DNA of 64,000 nucleotides from Sandaracinobacteroides sp039808025 (GTDB lineage Bacteria; Pseudomonadota; Alphaproteobacteria; Sphingomonadales; Sphingomonadaceae), in the NCBI GenBank assembly GCA_039808025.1, contig JBDHSK010000001.1, forward strand, positions 124,001 to 188,000. The letters run 5' to 3'. Of this stretch, positions 19,138 through 28,211 are shown piece by piece. The notes under the pieces are model-generated. The model was not told the origin of the DNA. It made no database searches and saw only the letters and a list, made by a program, of their open reading frames with translations. Each line of letters starts with the position of its first letter. The first letter of the stretch is position 1. Both the position numbers and the translations under genes were made by a program.

Positions 19138-20108
19138 GCAGAGTCGCCATCGTCGTCGCGGGCGCCATAGTGGGCGGCAATCCACGCGCACACCATCAGC
19201 TGGATCTGGTGGAACAGCATCAGCGGCAGCAGAATCAGCCCCAGATCAGGGCCGGCAAACAGCACTCTGGCCATCGGGATGCCCTGCACCAGCGATTTCT
19301 TTGATCCGCAGAACAGATAGGTGATACGATCTTCGAGCGGCAGCCCGACGGCCCGGCCAACAAGATGGGTGATCAACAGCACCACGGCCAGAAGCAGGCA
19401 GCACAACAGCACCAGCAGCAGCAGGTCGCCTGCAGGCAGCTGACGCCACAGCCCGTCGATGGTGGCCTGTGAAAAGGCGCCATAGACCGAGATCAGGATG
19501 GCGGCCCGATCATTGAAGCTGATGATCGCGCGGTGGCGCCCCACCCAGCCGCCGATCAGTGGCCGCGACAGATGCCCCAGAACAAAGGGCAGAAGCACGA
19601 TCAGCATCACCGAACCGATGCTGGATAGCGACATCTCACCCCCCTCGCGCCCCATCACCAGCCCGGCCAGCAGCGGGGTCAGGAACACGCCCAGCACCTG
19701 CGACGCCGAAGCAGCAGCCACAGCCCCCGGCACATTGCCGCGGGCAATCGAGGTGAAGGCGATCGACGACTGAACGGTGGAAGGCAGCACCGCCAGATAG
19801 AGAATGCCGGCAGAGACCGCCGGCACGAACCACCCGGCAGAAAGTGCCGCCATCCCCACCCCAAGCACCGGAAATACCAGGAAAGTGGTGCCAAGTATCA
19901 GCAGGTGCAGCCGCCAGTTGACCAGACCCGCCATCACCGCCTCGCGCGACAGCTTGGCGCCGTGGAAGAAGAACAGGGTCACGATGGCAGCCGTCGCTGC
20001 CACGTCGACAAACTGCGCAACCGGCCCCGCAGCCGGCGCCAGCACGGCAAGCCCCACCGTCAGAAGCAGCAACAGAACCAGCGGATCGAGAATCAGGCGG
20101 CGCAACAT
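19125..20108 (-). CDS. Bile acid:sodium symporter-like transporter
   Basis: A 327-residue inner-membrane protein with about ten hydrophobic helices, matching the SBF-like (YfeH-type) family. Landmarks include FFFHGAKLSREAVMAGLVNWRLHL, YLAVLPSTVQSSIAFTSIARGN and FCGSKKSLVQGIPMARVLF. The substrate is unknown; distant relatives carry organic anions with sodium. It is convergent and slightly overlapping with the CopD-like gene. Confidence 0.85.
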   Translation of the reverse strand: MLRRLILDPLVLLLLLTVGLAVLAPAAGPVAQFVDVAATAAIVTLFFFHGAKLSREAVMAGLVNWRLHLLILGTTFLVFPVLGVGMAALSAGWFVPAVSAGILYLAVLPSTVQSSIAFTSIARGNVPGAVAAASASQVLGVFLTPLLAGLVMGREGGEMSLSSIGSVMLIVLLPFVLGHLSRPLIGGWVGRHRAIISFNDRAAILISVYGAFSQATIDGLWRQLPAGDLLLLVLLCCLLLAVVLLITHLVGRAVGLPLEDRITYLFCGSKKSLVQGIPMARVLFAGPDLGLILLPLMLFHQIQLMVCAWIAAHYGARDDDGDSAQLR

Positions 20109-20172
20109 GGCAAGCCTGATAGGCGCAATTCCCGTCAGGCCGATACTGATTCCCGCCCCTTGCGGAAGTTTC

Positions 20173-23049
20173 TCAGGTGCCCGCCATGGAAACGGCGGCC
20201 GGCTTTGCGCGGCTGTGGGGTGTCAGCAGCGGCTTCAGGTAACTGCCGGTAAAGCCAAGGCCCGAGGCGGCGATGGCTTCGGGCGTTCCGGTTGCAACGA
20301 TCTCGCCGCCGCCCGATCCGCCTTCGGGGCCAAGGTCGATCACCCAGTCGGCTGTTTTGATCACTTCAAGATTATGCTCGATCACCACCACGGTATTGCC
20401 CTGATCGACCAGCGCATGCAGTACTTCCAGAAGCTTGCGCACATCCTCGAAATGCAGGCCGGTGGTTGGCTCGTCGAGGATATAAAGGGTCTGGCCGGTA
20501 GCGCGGCGGCTCAGTTCCTTGGCCAGCTTCACCCGCTGCGCCTCCCCGCCCGACAGCGTCGTCGCCTGCTGGCCCACCTTGATGTAACCAAGGCCCACCT
20601 CCTCCAGCATCCGCAGCCGGTCGCGGATGGGTGGCACGGCGCTGAACAGGGTGGCGGCATCGGCCACCGTCATGTCGAGCACGTCGGCAATCGAGTGCCC
20701 CTTGTGCAGCACTTCCAGCGTCTCGCGGTTGTAGCGCTTGCCGTGGCAGACATCGCATTCAACATAGACATCGGGCAGGAAGTGCATCTCGATCTTCAGC
20801 ACCCCGTCGCCCTGGCAGGCCTCGCAGCGCCCGCCCTTCACGTTGAAGCTGAACCGCCCCGGCTTGTACCCGCGCGCCTGCGCTTCCGGCAGGCCGGCAA
20901 ACCAGTCGCGAATGTGGGTGAAGGTGCCGGTATAGGTGGCCGGGTTCGATCGGGGGGTGCGGCCGATCGGCGACTGATCGATGTCGATCACCTTGTCGAG
21001 ATGCTCAAGCCCGGTGACGGCATCATGGGCGCCCGGATAGGTGCGCGCGCCGTTCAGCACCTTGGCGGCCACGGCATACAGGGTATCGAGCACCAGGCTC
21101 GACTTGCCGCTTCCCGACACCCCGGTCACGCAGGTAAAGGTGCCAAGCGGGAACCCGGCCGTCACCCCTTTCAGGTTGTTGGCTCTTGCCCCCGATACCA
21201 CCAGTTGCCGGCCATTACCCTTGCGGCGGTTTTCAGGCACCGGCACGCAGCGGCGGCCTGACAGATAATCACCGGTAAGGCTTTGCGGAGTCGCCAGAAT
21301 ATCGGCCAGCGTCCCTTGCGCCACAACCAGCCCGCCCCGGCTGCCCGCCCCCGGGCCCATATCGACGATATGGTCTGCCGTGCGGATGGCGTCCTCGTCA
21401 TGCTCGACCACCAGCACGGTATTGCCAAGATCGCGCAAGCGCTTCAGCGTTTCCAGCAGGCGATCGTTGTCGCGCTGATGCAATCCGATCGACGGCTCAT
21501 CGAGCACATAGAGCACGCCCGACAGCCCCGAGCCGATCTGCGAGGCCAGGCGGATGCGCTGGCTCTCGCCGCCAGACAAGGTGCCCGAGGCGCGGTCGAG
21601 CGACAGATAGCCCAGCCCGACATTCACCAGAAAGCCCAGCCGTTCGTTGATCTCTTTCAGGATGCGGGTGGCGATCTCGCGCTGCTTGGGGCCAAGCTGG
21701 TCGGCAAGCGTTGCAAACCAGCGGGCCGCCCCGCGCACCGAGCGCGCGGTCGCTTCGGAGATGGTTTCCCCGGCAATCTTCACGCACAGGGCTTCGGGCC
21801 GCAGCCGCGCCCCATGGCAAGCCTCGCACGGCGCCGACGACTGATAGCGCGCCAGCTCTTCGCGCATCCACGCGGATTCCGTCTCGCGGTTGCGCTTTTC
21901 CAGGCTGGCGATCACCCCGTCGAACGGCTTTTCGACATCGTGGCGCTTGCTGCGATCCTCGAAGGTGATGGTGATGGCCTTGCCGCCCGTACCATACAAT
22001 ACGGCATGACGGGTGGCTTCCGGCAGTTTGGCCCATGGCTGATCCACGGTGCCGCCATAGGCCCGCACCACCGCCGACAAGATCTGCAGATACCAGGGGT
22101 TGGGCAGGCTCGATTTCGACCATGGGGCAATGGCGCCGTCGCGCAGCGAACGGTTCTCGTCGGGCACCACCAGCGCCGGGTCGAAGAACATGCGTTCCCC
22201 AAGCCCGTTGCATTCCGGGCAGGCGCCCTGCGGGGCATTGAACGAGAATAATCGCGGCTCGATCTCGGGCAGGGTGAAGCCACTGACGGGACAGGCGAAT
22301 TTTTCGGAAAAGACGATTGATTCACCAGTATCGACAAGATCGACGGTCGCGAGGCCATCGGCAAGCTTCAGCGCTGTCTCGAACGATTCGGCCAGCCGCC
22401 CGGCGATGTCGGGGCGCACCACCAGCCGGTCGACCACCACGTCGATGTCGTGCTTGTATTTCTTGTCGAGGGCAGGCGCCTCCTCGATGTCATGCACCTG
22501 GCCATTCACCCTCAGCCGCTGAAACCCGGCCTTCTTCCATTCGGCGATCTCGCGGCGGTATTCCCCCTTGCGACCGCGCACCACCGGCGCCAGCAGCATC
22601 AGCCGGCTGCCTTCGGGCAGCGCCAGCACCCGGTCGACCATCTGGCTGACGGTCTGGGCAGTGATCGGCAGGCCGGTGGCCGGTGAATAGGGCACGCCGA
22701 CCCGCGCCCACAGCAGACGCATGTAATCATAGATTTCGGTTACGGTGCCAACCGTCGAGCGCGGGTTGCGGCTGGTGGTCTTCTGCTCGATCGAGATGGC
22801 TGGCGACAGCCCCTCGATATGGTCGACATCGGGCTTCTGCATCAGCTCGAGAAACTGGCGGGCATAGGCCGACAGCGATTCGACATAGCGGCGCTGCCCC
22901 TCGGCATAGATGGTATCGAAGGCGAGGCTGGACTTGCCCGAACCCGAAAGCCCGGTGATCACCACCAGCCTGTCGCGCGGCAGATCGATGTCGATCGATT
23001 GCAGGTTATGTTCGCGGGCGCCCCGCACCGAGATCGTGGTGAGACTCAT
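20173..23049 (-). CDS. uvrA: UvrABC excinuclease subunit A
   Basis: The 958-residue damage-recognition ATPase of nucleotide excision repair. Two ABC modules are visible: the first Walker A GLSGSGKSSLAFDTIYAEGQ near residue 33 and the second GVSGSGKSSLVLDTL near residue 650. ABC signature motifs (LSGGESQRIRLASQIGS and LSGGEAQRVKLAKEL), zinc-finger Cys pairs (CPECNGLG, CEACHGAR, CEACQGDG, CDVCHGKRYN) and both Walker B segments (VLDEPSIGL, ILDEPTTGL) are intact. A LexA box of the alphaproteobacterial form begins 8 bp upstream of its ATG, so it should be SOS-induced. Confidence 0.98.
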   Translation of the reverse strand: MSLTTISVRGAREHNLQSIDIDLPRDRLVVITGLSGSGKSSLAFDTIYAEGQRRYVESLSAYARQFLELMQKPDVDHIEGLSPAISIEQKTTSRNPRSTVGTVTEIYDYMRLLWARVGVPYSPATGLPITAQTVSQMVDRVLALPEGSRLMLLAPVVRGRKGEYRREIAEWKKAGFQRLRVNGQVHDIEEAPALDKKYKHDIDVVVDRLVVRPDIAGRLAESFETALKLADGLATVDLVDTGESIVFSEKFACPVSGFTLPEIEPRLFSFNAPQGACPECNGLGERMFFDPALVVPDENRSLRDGAIAPWSKSSLPNPWYLQILSAVVRAYGGTVDQPWAKLPEATRHAVLYGTGGKAITITFEDRSKRHDVEKPFDGVIASLEKRNRETESAWMREELARYQSSAPCEACHGARLRPEALCVKIAGETISEATARSVRGAARWFATLADQLGPKQREIATRILKEINERLGFLVNVGLGYLSLDRASGTLSGGESQRIRLASQIGSGLSGVLYVLDEPSIGLHQRDNDRLLETLKRLRDLGNTVLVVEHDEDAIRTADHIVDMGPGAGSRGGLVVAQGTLADILATPQSLTGDYLSGRRCVPVPENRRKGNGRQLVVSGARANNLKGVTAGFPLGTFTCVTGVSGSGKSSLVLDTLYAVAAKVLNGARTYPGAHDAVTGLEHLDKVIDIDQSPIGRTPRSNPATYTGTFTHIRDWFAGLPEAQARGYKPGRFSFNVKGGRCEACQGDGVLKIEMHFLPDVYVECDVCHGKRYNRETLEVLHKGHSIADVLDMTVADAATLFSAVPPIRDRLRMLEEVGLGYIKVGQQATTLSGGEAQRVKLAKELSRRATGQTLYILDEPTTGLHFEDVRKLLEVLHALVDQGNTVVVIEHNLEVIKTADWVIDLGPEGGSGGGEIVATGTPEAIAASGLGFTGSYLKPLLTPHSRAKPAAVSMAGT

Positions 23050-23056
23050 GGGGTAT

Positions 23057-23071
23057 GTTCTATCTTCGTTC
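23057..23071 (-). promoter_or_regulatory. LexA (SOS) box of uvrA
   Basis: GTTC-N7-GTTC on the plus strand (GAAC-N7-GAAC read towards uvrA), an exact match to the alphaproteobacterial LexA operator. It ends only 8 bp before the uvrA start codon, so LexA would block both promoter clearance and the translation start region. uvrA is a classic SOS gene, which supports the assignment. Confidence 0.8.
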
Positions 23072-23311
23072 CATGTGGGGCGCCAGTCTTGAATCGTGCG
23101 CGCCCCTGAAAAACCGAAACTGCTTCATGGTGACGTGCCCGGCTCTGTCTGAGCCTGACGGAACGGGCAAACCAGGCCAAAGCCGGAATGCCGCAACCAC
23201 ATATGGGCGGATAAATCGGCATTTACCACCACCACCGTGCCGCCCGGCCCGGCATGGCGTCCTTGTAGCGTGGCACGGGCACATGATAACCGACCGGCAG
23301 CGAGGTACGCT

Positions 23312-23935
23312 ATGTGTAATCTCTACACGCAACGGCGTGGCCCCTCCGCGATCCTCGATATCGCCAGGGCCGTGCGAAACTCTGCCGGCAACCTGCAGCC
23401 TGGCGACATCTATCCTGACTATCTGGCACCGATCGTGCGAACTGCTCCCGACGGAGCACGCGAGTTGGCGATGGCACGCTGGGGCATGCCCTCGCCCGTC
23501 TTTGTTCTCGAGGGCCGGATGGTCGACAAGGGCGTGACGAACATTCGCAACACCGGCTCGCCCCACTGGCGCCGATGGCTGGGGCCAGCCCATAGATGCC
23601 TGGTCCCTTTCGACGCATTTTCAGAACCTGCCCGGAACGCAGCGGGCAAGTACCAGCCCGCGTGGTTCGAACTGGCCGATGGACGGCCGGCCTTCTTCGC
23701 CGGTCTGTGGACGTCGTGGACCAGCGTCAGGAAAAAGGCGGAAGGCGAAATAACTGCCGATCTCTTCGGTTTCCTTACCTCCAAACCCAACGAGGAAGTC
23801 GCGGCCGTCCACCCGAAGGCAATGCCTGTAGTTCTTACCGAAGCGGCAGAATGGGAAATGTGGCTGTCCGCCGATTGGCACCAGGCGGGGCAGTTACAGC
23901 GGCCACTGCCTGATGGTGCGCTGGTCAGGCTCTGA
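23312..23935 (+). CDS. SOS response-associated peptidase (SRAP / YedK-HMCES family)
   Basis: A 207-residue protein starting MCNLYTQRRG. The family removes the initiator Met and uses Cys2 to form a stable thiazolidine crosslink to abasic sites in single-stranded DNA, shielding them from cleavage. Also present are RCLVPFDAFSEP, corresponding to the usual CLVPADGFYEW segment and keeping the Glu, and the HPKAMPVVL motif with the conserved His. The Trp that normally follows the Glu is replaced by Pro. ATG 23312 is chosen because Cys2 is essential. It diverges from uvrA; no clear second LexA box precedes it. Confidence 0.92.
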   Translation: MCNLYTQRRGPSAILDIARAVRNSAGNLQPGDIYPDYLAPIVRTAPDGARELAMARWGMPSPVFVLEGRMVDKGVTNIRNTGSPHWRRWLGPAHRCLVPFDAFSEPARNAAGKYQPAWFELADGRPAFFAGLWTSWTSVRKKAEGEITADLFGFLTSKPNEEVAAVHPKAMPVVLTEAAEWEMWLSADWHQAGQLQRPLPDGALVRL

Positions 23936-24135
23936 CGTGACTTCCGTGCCCCGCCACCCGCGCTGCCACTGTGCATAGTGCGCAAAACCGTCGTGTCTTC
24001 AACTCCAGCCGGTCTTGTCGCGCTTCAGGCCGATCCTCTGGCACAACATGATTAACGCGGCGCCGACTGTCGGGAAATTTTACATGTTAACCATGAGCGA
24101 TGAAAAAACCCGATAATTCCCTACCGATCTCACAC
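23936..24135. other. Intergenic region with a candidate activator site
   Basis: The 327 bp between the SRAP gene and the PEP-CTERM gene contain no credible coding frame. The right part becomes AT-rich and holds a near-palindrome, CATGTTAACCATG at 24083-24095, about 40 bp upstream of the sigma-54 promoter. That is a plausible position for an upstream activating sequence of a sigma-54 enhancer-binding protein. The assignment is inference. Confidence 0.35.
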
Positions 24136-24153
24136 TTGGCACGATCCTTGCTT
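24136..24153 (+). promoter_or_regulatory. Sigma-54 (-24/-12) promoter of a PEP-CTERM gene
   Basis: TTGGCACG-N4-TTGCTT, a complete match to the RpoN consensus, with GG at 24138-24139 and GC at 24150-24151 and the required 10-nt interval. The predicted start is near 24163, about 100 nt before the PEP-CTERM ATG. Such promoters need an enhancer-binding activator; PrsR, acting with the kinase PrsK, is the activator known from PEP-CTERM/exosortase systems. Confidence 0.88.
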
Positions 24154-24262
24154 ACAATTTTTGGTGTGGGCCATCGTATCGAACGAACCAGCGCCATAGC
24201 TCTGGCGCCTCTTTCGAGACCGATGCCTGAATATCAATCCGGAAAGAAGCAAGGAGACTGTA

Positions 24263-24838
24263 ATGCGTCATAAAATGCTCTGCCTGGCCGCTGTTTCGCT
24301 GCTGTCATCAGCCGCTTCGGCCGCCACCATCGTCAACCTTGATGGCAAGGCCAACAGCTCGATCGATGGCTCCCATGCCGTCAGCCTGAACCTGGGCGCC
24401 GGCATCTATCAGGTGACGTTCGTCGAAGATCAATACACCGCCTTTTCGCGCTGGGGTTTCGAACAGGGCTGTGACAGCTTTGGCCTGCACTGCCGTCAGG
24501 GTTGGGAAAATTCCGCCCGCATCATCGTTGGCAGCAACGAGTATAAGTTCGGCGATGCCAATGCCTCGGGAGGCTATGGGCCAAAGCCCGGCGAAGATGC
24601 CTATTTCGCCACCGCTGACCTGTCGTTCGCCCACTCCGGCATCTATTCGCTGAACTTCTCGCTGGCAGCCCCCGGCACCGTCAAATTTTATCTTTACGAC
24701 AGTGCCCGGGCCGATAACCGCGGCGGCGTCTCGCTGTCGGTGGCGGCGGTGCCGGAACCCGCCACCTGGGCGATGCTGATCGCCGGGTTCGGCCTGGTGG
24801 GCGCCACCCTGCGCCGGCGTCGGCTGCAGGCAGCCTGA
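24263..24838 (+). CDS. PEP-CTERM exported protein, short type
   Basis: A 191-residue protein with a signal peptide (MRHKMLCLAAVSLLSSAASA/A) and the C-terminal sorting signal VPEPATWAMLIAGFGLVG followed by a LRRRR tail. The mature body is a predicted beta-rich domain with two close Cys (QGCDSFGLHCRQG) likely to form a disulfide. I recognise no further domain. GAAGCAAGGAG precedes the ATG. A sigma-54 promoter upstream and a strong terminator downstream make it a self-contained transcription unit. Confidence 0.88.
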   Translation: MRHKMLCLAAVSLLSSAASAATIVNLDGKANSSIDGSHAVSLNLGAGIYQVTFVEDQYTAFSRWGFEQGCDSFGLHCRQGWENSARIIVGSNEYKFGDANASGGYGPKPGEDAYFATADLSFAHSGIYSLNFSLAAPGTVKFYLYDSARADNRGGVSLSVAAVPEPATWAMLIAGFGLVGATLRRRRLQAA

Positions 24839-24883
24839 TACCCGCCGCCGGAGGGCGATCGAACATCCACCTGGCAAGAATCG

Positions 24884-24915
24884 ACGGGCAGGTTTCCACC
24901 TGCCCGTCTTTTTAC
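24884..24915 (+). terminator. Rho-independent terminator
   Basis: A perfect 10-bp stem ACGGGCAGGT / ACCTGCCCGT with a TTCC loop and a following CTTTTTA. It starts 45 bp after the PEP-CTERM stop codon and separates that gene from the pgl-edd-eda-ung unit. Confidence 0.9.
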
Positions 24916-25011
24916 GTTTGCGCTCAGGCGGTCGCAGCTGTTCATCCTGCCCTTCCCTTGTGTGGCAATCCGGCCTAGGGCCGGGTCATACACTGCGCGC
25001 GGAGAGTCGAG

Positions 25012-25719
25012 TTGGACGAGCCCCTGATCGAGGTTGAATGGTGGGAATATGACAGCACCGAGGAGATGGCCGAGGCGATCTCCGGCGATGTCGGCTTCCT
25101 GATCGAGTCGGCGCTCGACGCCCGTGGCGATGCCGTCGTCGCCCTTCCCGGCGGCACCACGCCACTTCTGGCACTCGACAAGCTCGCGGCGCTGAGGCTG
25201 AAGTGGAAGAACGTCACCATCATCCCCACCGATGACCGGCTGGTTGCTGTGGATAGCCCGCTGTCGAACGTGCGCATGCTTGCGGAAAAGTTCCTGCCGC
25301 TTGGTGCCCGGGTGGTGCCGCTGACTGGCGGCAACCTCGACGTGGCGGCAGCCGGCCGCGCTGCCAACGCCCGTCTGCAGGATCTTCACTGGCCGCTCGA
25401 CGTCGTGTGGCTGGGCATGGGCGAAGATGGCCACACTGCCTCGATCTTCAACGGACCCGATCTCGACGCTGCGCTCAATGCCCCGCACCGGGCCGTTGGA
25501 GTGACGCCTGACCCAATGCCTGAACATGCCCCGGTGGCCCGTGTCACACTGACCAGATCGGCCATGCTGTCGGCCAATTCGCTGGTGGTGGCAATCAGCG
25601 GCGAACACAAGCGAAAGCTGCTGGAGCAGGCACTTCGCGATGGCCCCGCGTCTGCTGCCCCGATAGGCCGGGTGCTGGCTGACGCCGAACTGGCCATCGA
25701 CATTCACTGGTGTCCCTGA
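25012..25719 (+). CDS. pgl: 6-Phosphogluconolactonase
   Basis: A 235-residue enzyme hydrolysing 6-phosphogluconolactone, the step between Zwf and Edd. Landmarks: ALPGGTTPLLALDKLAAL, IIPTDDRLVAVDSPLSNVRML and WLGMGEDGHTASIFNGPDL, the last holding the catalytic GxDGHTAS motif. The start is TTG at 25012 with GGAGAG 6 nt upstream; the N-terminus DEPLIEVEWWEYDS agrees with sphingomonad homologues. It is the first gene of a tight pgl-edd-eda-ung series. Confidence 0.95.
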   Translation: MDEPLIEVEWWEYDSTEEMAEAISGDVGFLIESALDARGDAVVALPGGTTPLLALDKLAALRLKWKNVTIIPTDDRLVAVDSPLSNVRMLAEKFLPLGARVVPLTGGNLDVAAAGRAANARLQDLHWPLDVVWLGMGEDGHTASIFNGPDLDAALNAPHRAVGVTPDPMPEHAPVARVTLTRSAMLSANSLVVAISGEHKRKLLEQALRDGPASAAPIGRVLADAELAIDIHWCP

Positions 25720-25758
25720 GCAGGGCAGAACACTTGGGGGGCCGAAAGGAGACTTGCC

Positions 25759-27573
25759 ATGAATCCCGTGATCGAACAGGTCACAGAACGGATCATCAAG
25801 CGCTCGGCTGAACGGCGCCAGCGCTATCTAGACCTAATCCAGCGACAGCGGGATATCGGCATCGAACGTCGCACCCTTCCCTGTTCCAATTTTGCCCATG
25901 GTTTTGCCGCCGCCGAGCAGGATCAGACGGCCATTCGCACGATCCAGGGCTTCAACATCGGCATCGTCACAGCCTATAACGACATGCTGTCGGCCCACCA
26001 GCCCTATGGCCGCTACCCGGAACAGATCAAGCTGTTCGCCCGCGAAGTGGGCGCCACCGCCCAGGTGGCAGGCGGCACGGCGGCGATGTGCGACGGTATC
26101 ACCCAGGGGCTTCCTGGCATGGAACTGTCGCTGTTCAGCCGCGACAACATCGCGCAATCAACCGCCATTGCCCTGTCGCATGGCATGTTCGATGGCGCGC
26201 TGCTGCTTGGCATCTGCGACAAGATCGTCCCCGGACTGCTGATCGGCGCCCTGCGCTATGGCCATCTGCCGGTCATACTGGTGCCAGCCGGCCCCATGCC
26301 ATCGGGCCTTCCCAACCCGGAAAAGCAGCGCATCCGCCAATTGTTCGCTGAAGGCAAGGTTGGCCATGACGACCTGCTGGAAGCCGAAGCGCAAAGCTAT
26401 CATGCGCCCGGCACCTGCAATTTCTATGGCACGGCCAATTCCAACCAGATGATGATGGAGTTGATGGGCCTGCACCTGCCCGGCGCCGCCTTCGTGCCGC
26501 CATTCGGCAAGTTGCGCCAGCAACTGACCCGCGAAGCCACCCACCAGGTCACCAAGCTTGGAAAAAATAGCAATGGCTACCGCCCCCTTGGCCAATGCGT
26601 GAATGAAAAGGCGATCGTCAATGCCGCCATCGGGCTGCTGGCTACCGGCGGATCGACCAACCACGCCATTCACCTGCCGGCGATTGCCCGGGCCGCCGGC
26701 ATCGTGATCGACTGGGAGGATTTCGACCGGTTGTCGCAAGTCGTGCCGCTGATCGCCCGCATCTATCCGTCAGGGCCAGATGATGTGAATGTGTTCCATC
26801 AGGCAGGCGGCATGCCGTATGTGACCGCCGAACTGCTGAATGCCGGCCTGCTGCATCGCGATATCCCAACCGTCTATGGTGACGACATGGGCGAGTATGC
26901 CCGTGAAGCCACCCTTCACGATGACCAGTTGGCCTTCACTCCGGCCGCAGCCGCCACCCGCAACGACTCCATTTTGCGGCCCGTCGCCAACCCCTTCCTG
27001 CCCGATGGCGGCATGAAGCTGATCACCGGCAACCTTGGCCGTGGCATCTTCAAGACATCGGCCGTTGACCCGTCGCGCTGGACCATCGAGGCCGAGGCCC
27101 GCGTGTTCGAAAGCCAGCAGGCGGTCAGTGAGGCCTTCAAGGCCAGCGAACTGAACCGCGATGTCATCGTTGTCGTGCGCTTCCAGGGGCCGCGCGCCAA
27201 CGGCATGCCGGAACTGCACAAGCTGATGCCGCCACTTGGCGTGCTGCAGGATCGCGGGTTCAAGGTGGCGCTGGTGACCGATGGCCGCATGTCGGGTGCA
27301 TCGGGCAAGGTGCCATCGGCCATCCACATGTCGCCCGAAGCCCATGGCGGCGGGCCACTTGCAAAAGTGCGCGATGGCGACCGTCTGCGCCTGTGTGCCC
27401 AAAGGGGAGAGCTGGTGTTCCTTGGCGACGAAGCAGCGTTTGCCTCGCGCCAGCCGGCCAGCGAACCCTGGCAAGATCAGGGCACCGGGCGCGAGCTGTT
27501 CGCCCTGTTCCGCCTGCATGCCGACAACGCCGAATATGGCGCCAGCCCGGTGCTGGCGGCCGCCGGCCTTTAA
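25759..27573 (+). CDS. edd: Phosphogluconate dehydratase
   Basis: The 604-residue iron-sulfur enzyme that converts 6-phosphogluconate to KDPG, the defining Entner-Doudoroff reaction. Family features of the IlvD/Edd group: FNIGIVTAYNDMLSAHQPY, GGTAAMCDGITQG and PGTCNFYGTANSNQMMMELMGLHLPG with its cluster Cys residues, and VTDGRMSGASGKVPSAIHMSPEA near the C-terminus. The length equals the E. coli enzyme (603). AAAGGAG lies before the ATG, 39 bp after pgl. Confidence 0.98.
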   Translation: MNPVIEQVTERIIKRSAERRQRYLDLIQRQRDIGIERRTLPCSNFAHGFAAAEQDQTAIRTIQGFNIGIVTAYNDMLSAHQPYGRYPEQIKLFAREVGATAQVAGGTAAMCDGITQGLPGMELSLFSRDNIAQSTAIALSHGMFDGALLLGICDKIVPGLLIGALRYGHLPVILVPAGPMPSGLPNPEKQRIRQLFAEGKVGHDDLLEAEAQSYHAPGTCNFYGTANSNQMMMELMGLHLPGAAFVPPFGKLRQQLTREATHQVTKLGKNSNGYRPLGQCVNEKAIVNAAIGLLATGGSTNHAIHLPAIARAAGIVIDWEDFDRLSQVVPLIARIYPSGPDDVNVFHQAGGMPYVTAELLNAGLLHRDIPTVYGDDMGEYAREATLHDDQLAFTPAAAATRNDSILRPVANPFLPDGGMKLITGNLGRGIFKTSAVDPSRWTIEAEARVFESQQAVSEAFKASELNRDVIVVVRFQGPRANGMPELHKLMPPLGVLQDRGFKVALVTDGRMSGASGKVPSAIHMSPEAHGGGPLAKVRDGDRLRLCAQRGELVFLGDEAAFASRQPASEPWQDQGTGRELFALFRLHADNAEYGASPVLAAAGL

Positions 27574-27599
27574 GGGCCACCATCCCGAGGATCTGCCCG

Positions 27600-28211
27600 A
27601 TGCCTGATATTGCCACCATCATGACCATGGCCCCCGTCATCCCGGTACTGGTGATCGATGATGTCGCCCATGCGCGGCCTATCGCCGAGGCGCTGGTGAC
27701 AGGCGGGCTGCCAGTGCTCGAAGTGACACTGCGCACGCCAGCAGCGCTTGATGTGATCCGTACCATGCGCGAAGTGCCCGGCGCCGTCGTAGGGGCTGGA
27801 ACGGTGCTGAACGGCCAACAGCTGGCGGCCGCCAAGGCAGCGGGCGCCAGCTTCATCGTCTCTCCGGGCCTGACAGAACCACTGGCAAGGGCCGCCATTG
27901 CCAGTGGCCTCCCGTTCCTGCCCGGCGTTGCGACCGCAGGCGATATCATGCGCGGGCTGGATCTTGGCCTCAGCCACTTCAAATTCTTTCCGGCAATGGC
28001 GGCGGGCGGCATTCCGGCGCTGACAGCCCTTTGTGCACCCTTTGGCGACGTGCGCTTCTGCCCCACCGGAGGAATCAGCCAGAATACCGCGCCCGACTGG
28101 CTTGCCCTGCCGCAGGTGCATTGCGTTGGCGGAAGCTGGGTGGTGGCAAGGGGAACCCCCGACCACGGCGCCATCGAGACGGCGGCGCGGGCCGCTGCCG
28201 CCCTGCGATGA
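27600..28211 (+). CDS. eda: KDPG aldolase
   Basis: A 203-residue class I aldolase splitting 2-keto-3-deoxy-6-phosphogluconate into pyruvate and glyceraldehyde 3-phosphate. Visible: PVIPVLVIDDVAHARPIAEAL, LEVTLRTPAALDVI with the catalytic Glu, GAGTVLNGQQ, FIVSPGL, and LSHFKFFPA with the Schiff-base Lys. ATG 27600 follows GAGGA and lies 26 bp after edd. Its stop overlaps the ung start (ATGA). Confidence 0.97.
   Translation: MPDIATIMTMAPVIPVLVIDDVAHARPIAEALVTGGLPVLEVTLRTPAALDVIRTMREVPGAVVGAGTVLNGQQLAAAKAAGASFIVSPGLTEPLARAAIASGLPFLPGVATAGDIMRGLDLGLSHFKFFPAMAAGGIPALTALCAPFGDVRFCPTGGISQNTAPDWLALPQVHCVGGSWVVARGTPDHGAIETAARAAAALR

Noticed and set aside
19804..21261. 485-codon open frame on the plus strand
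   Set aside because: Antisense to the transporter and uvrA; no family resemblance.
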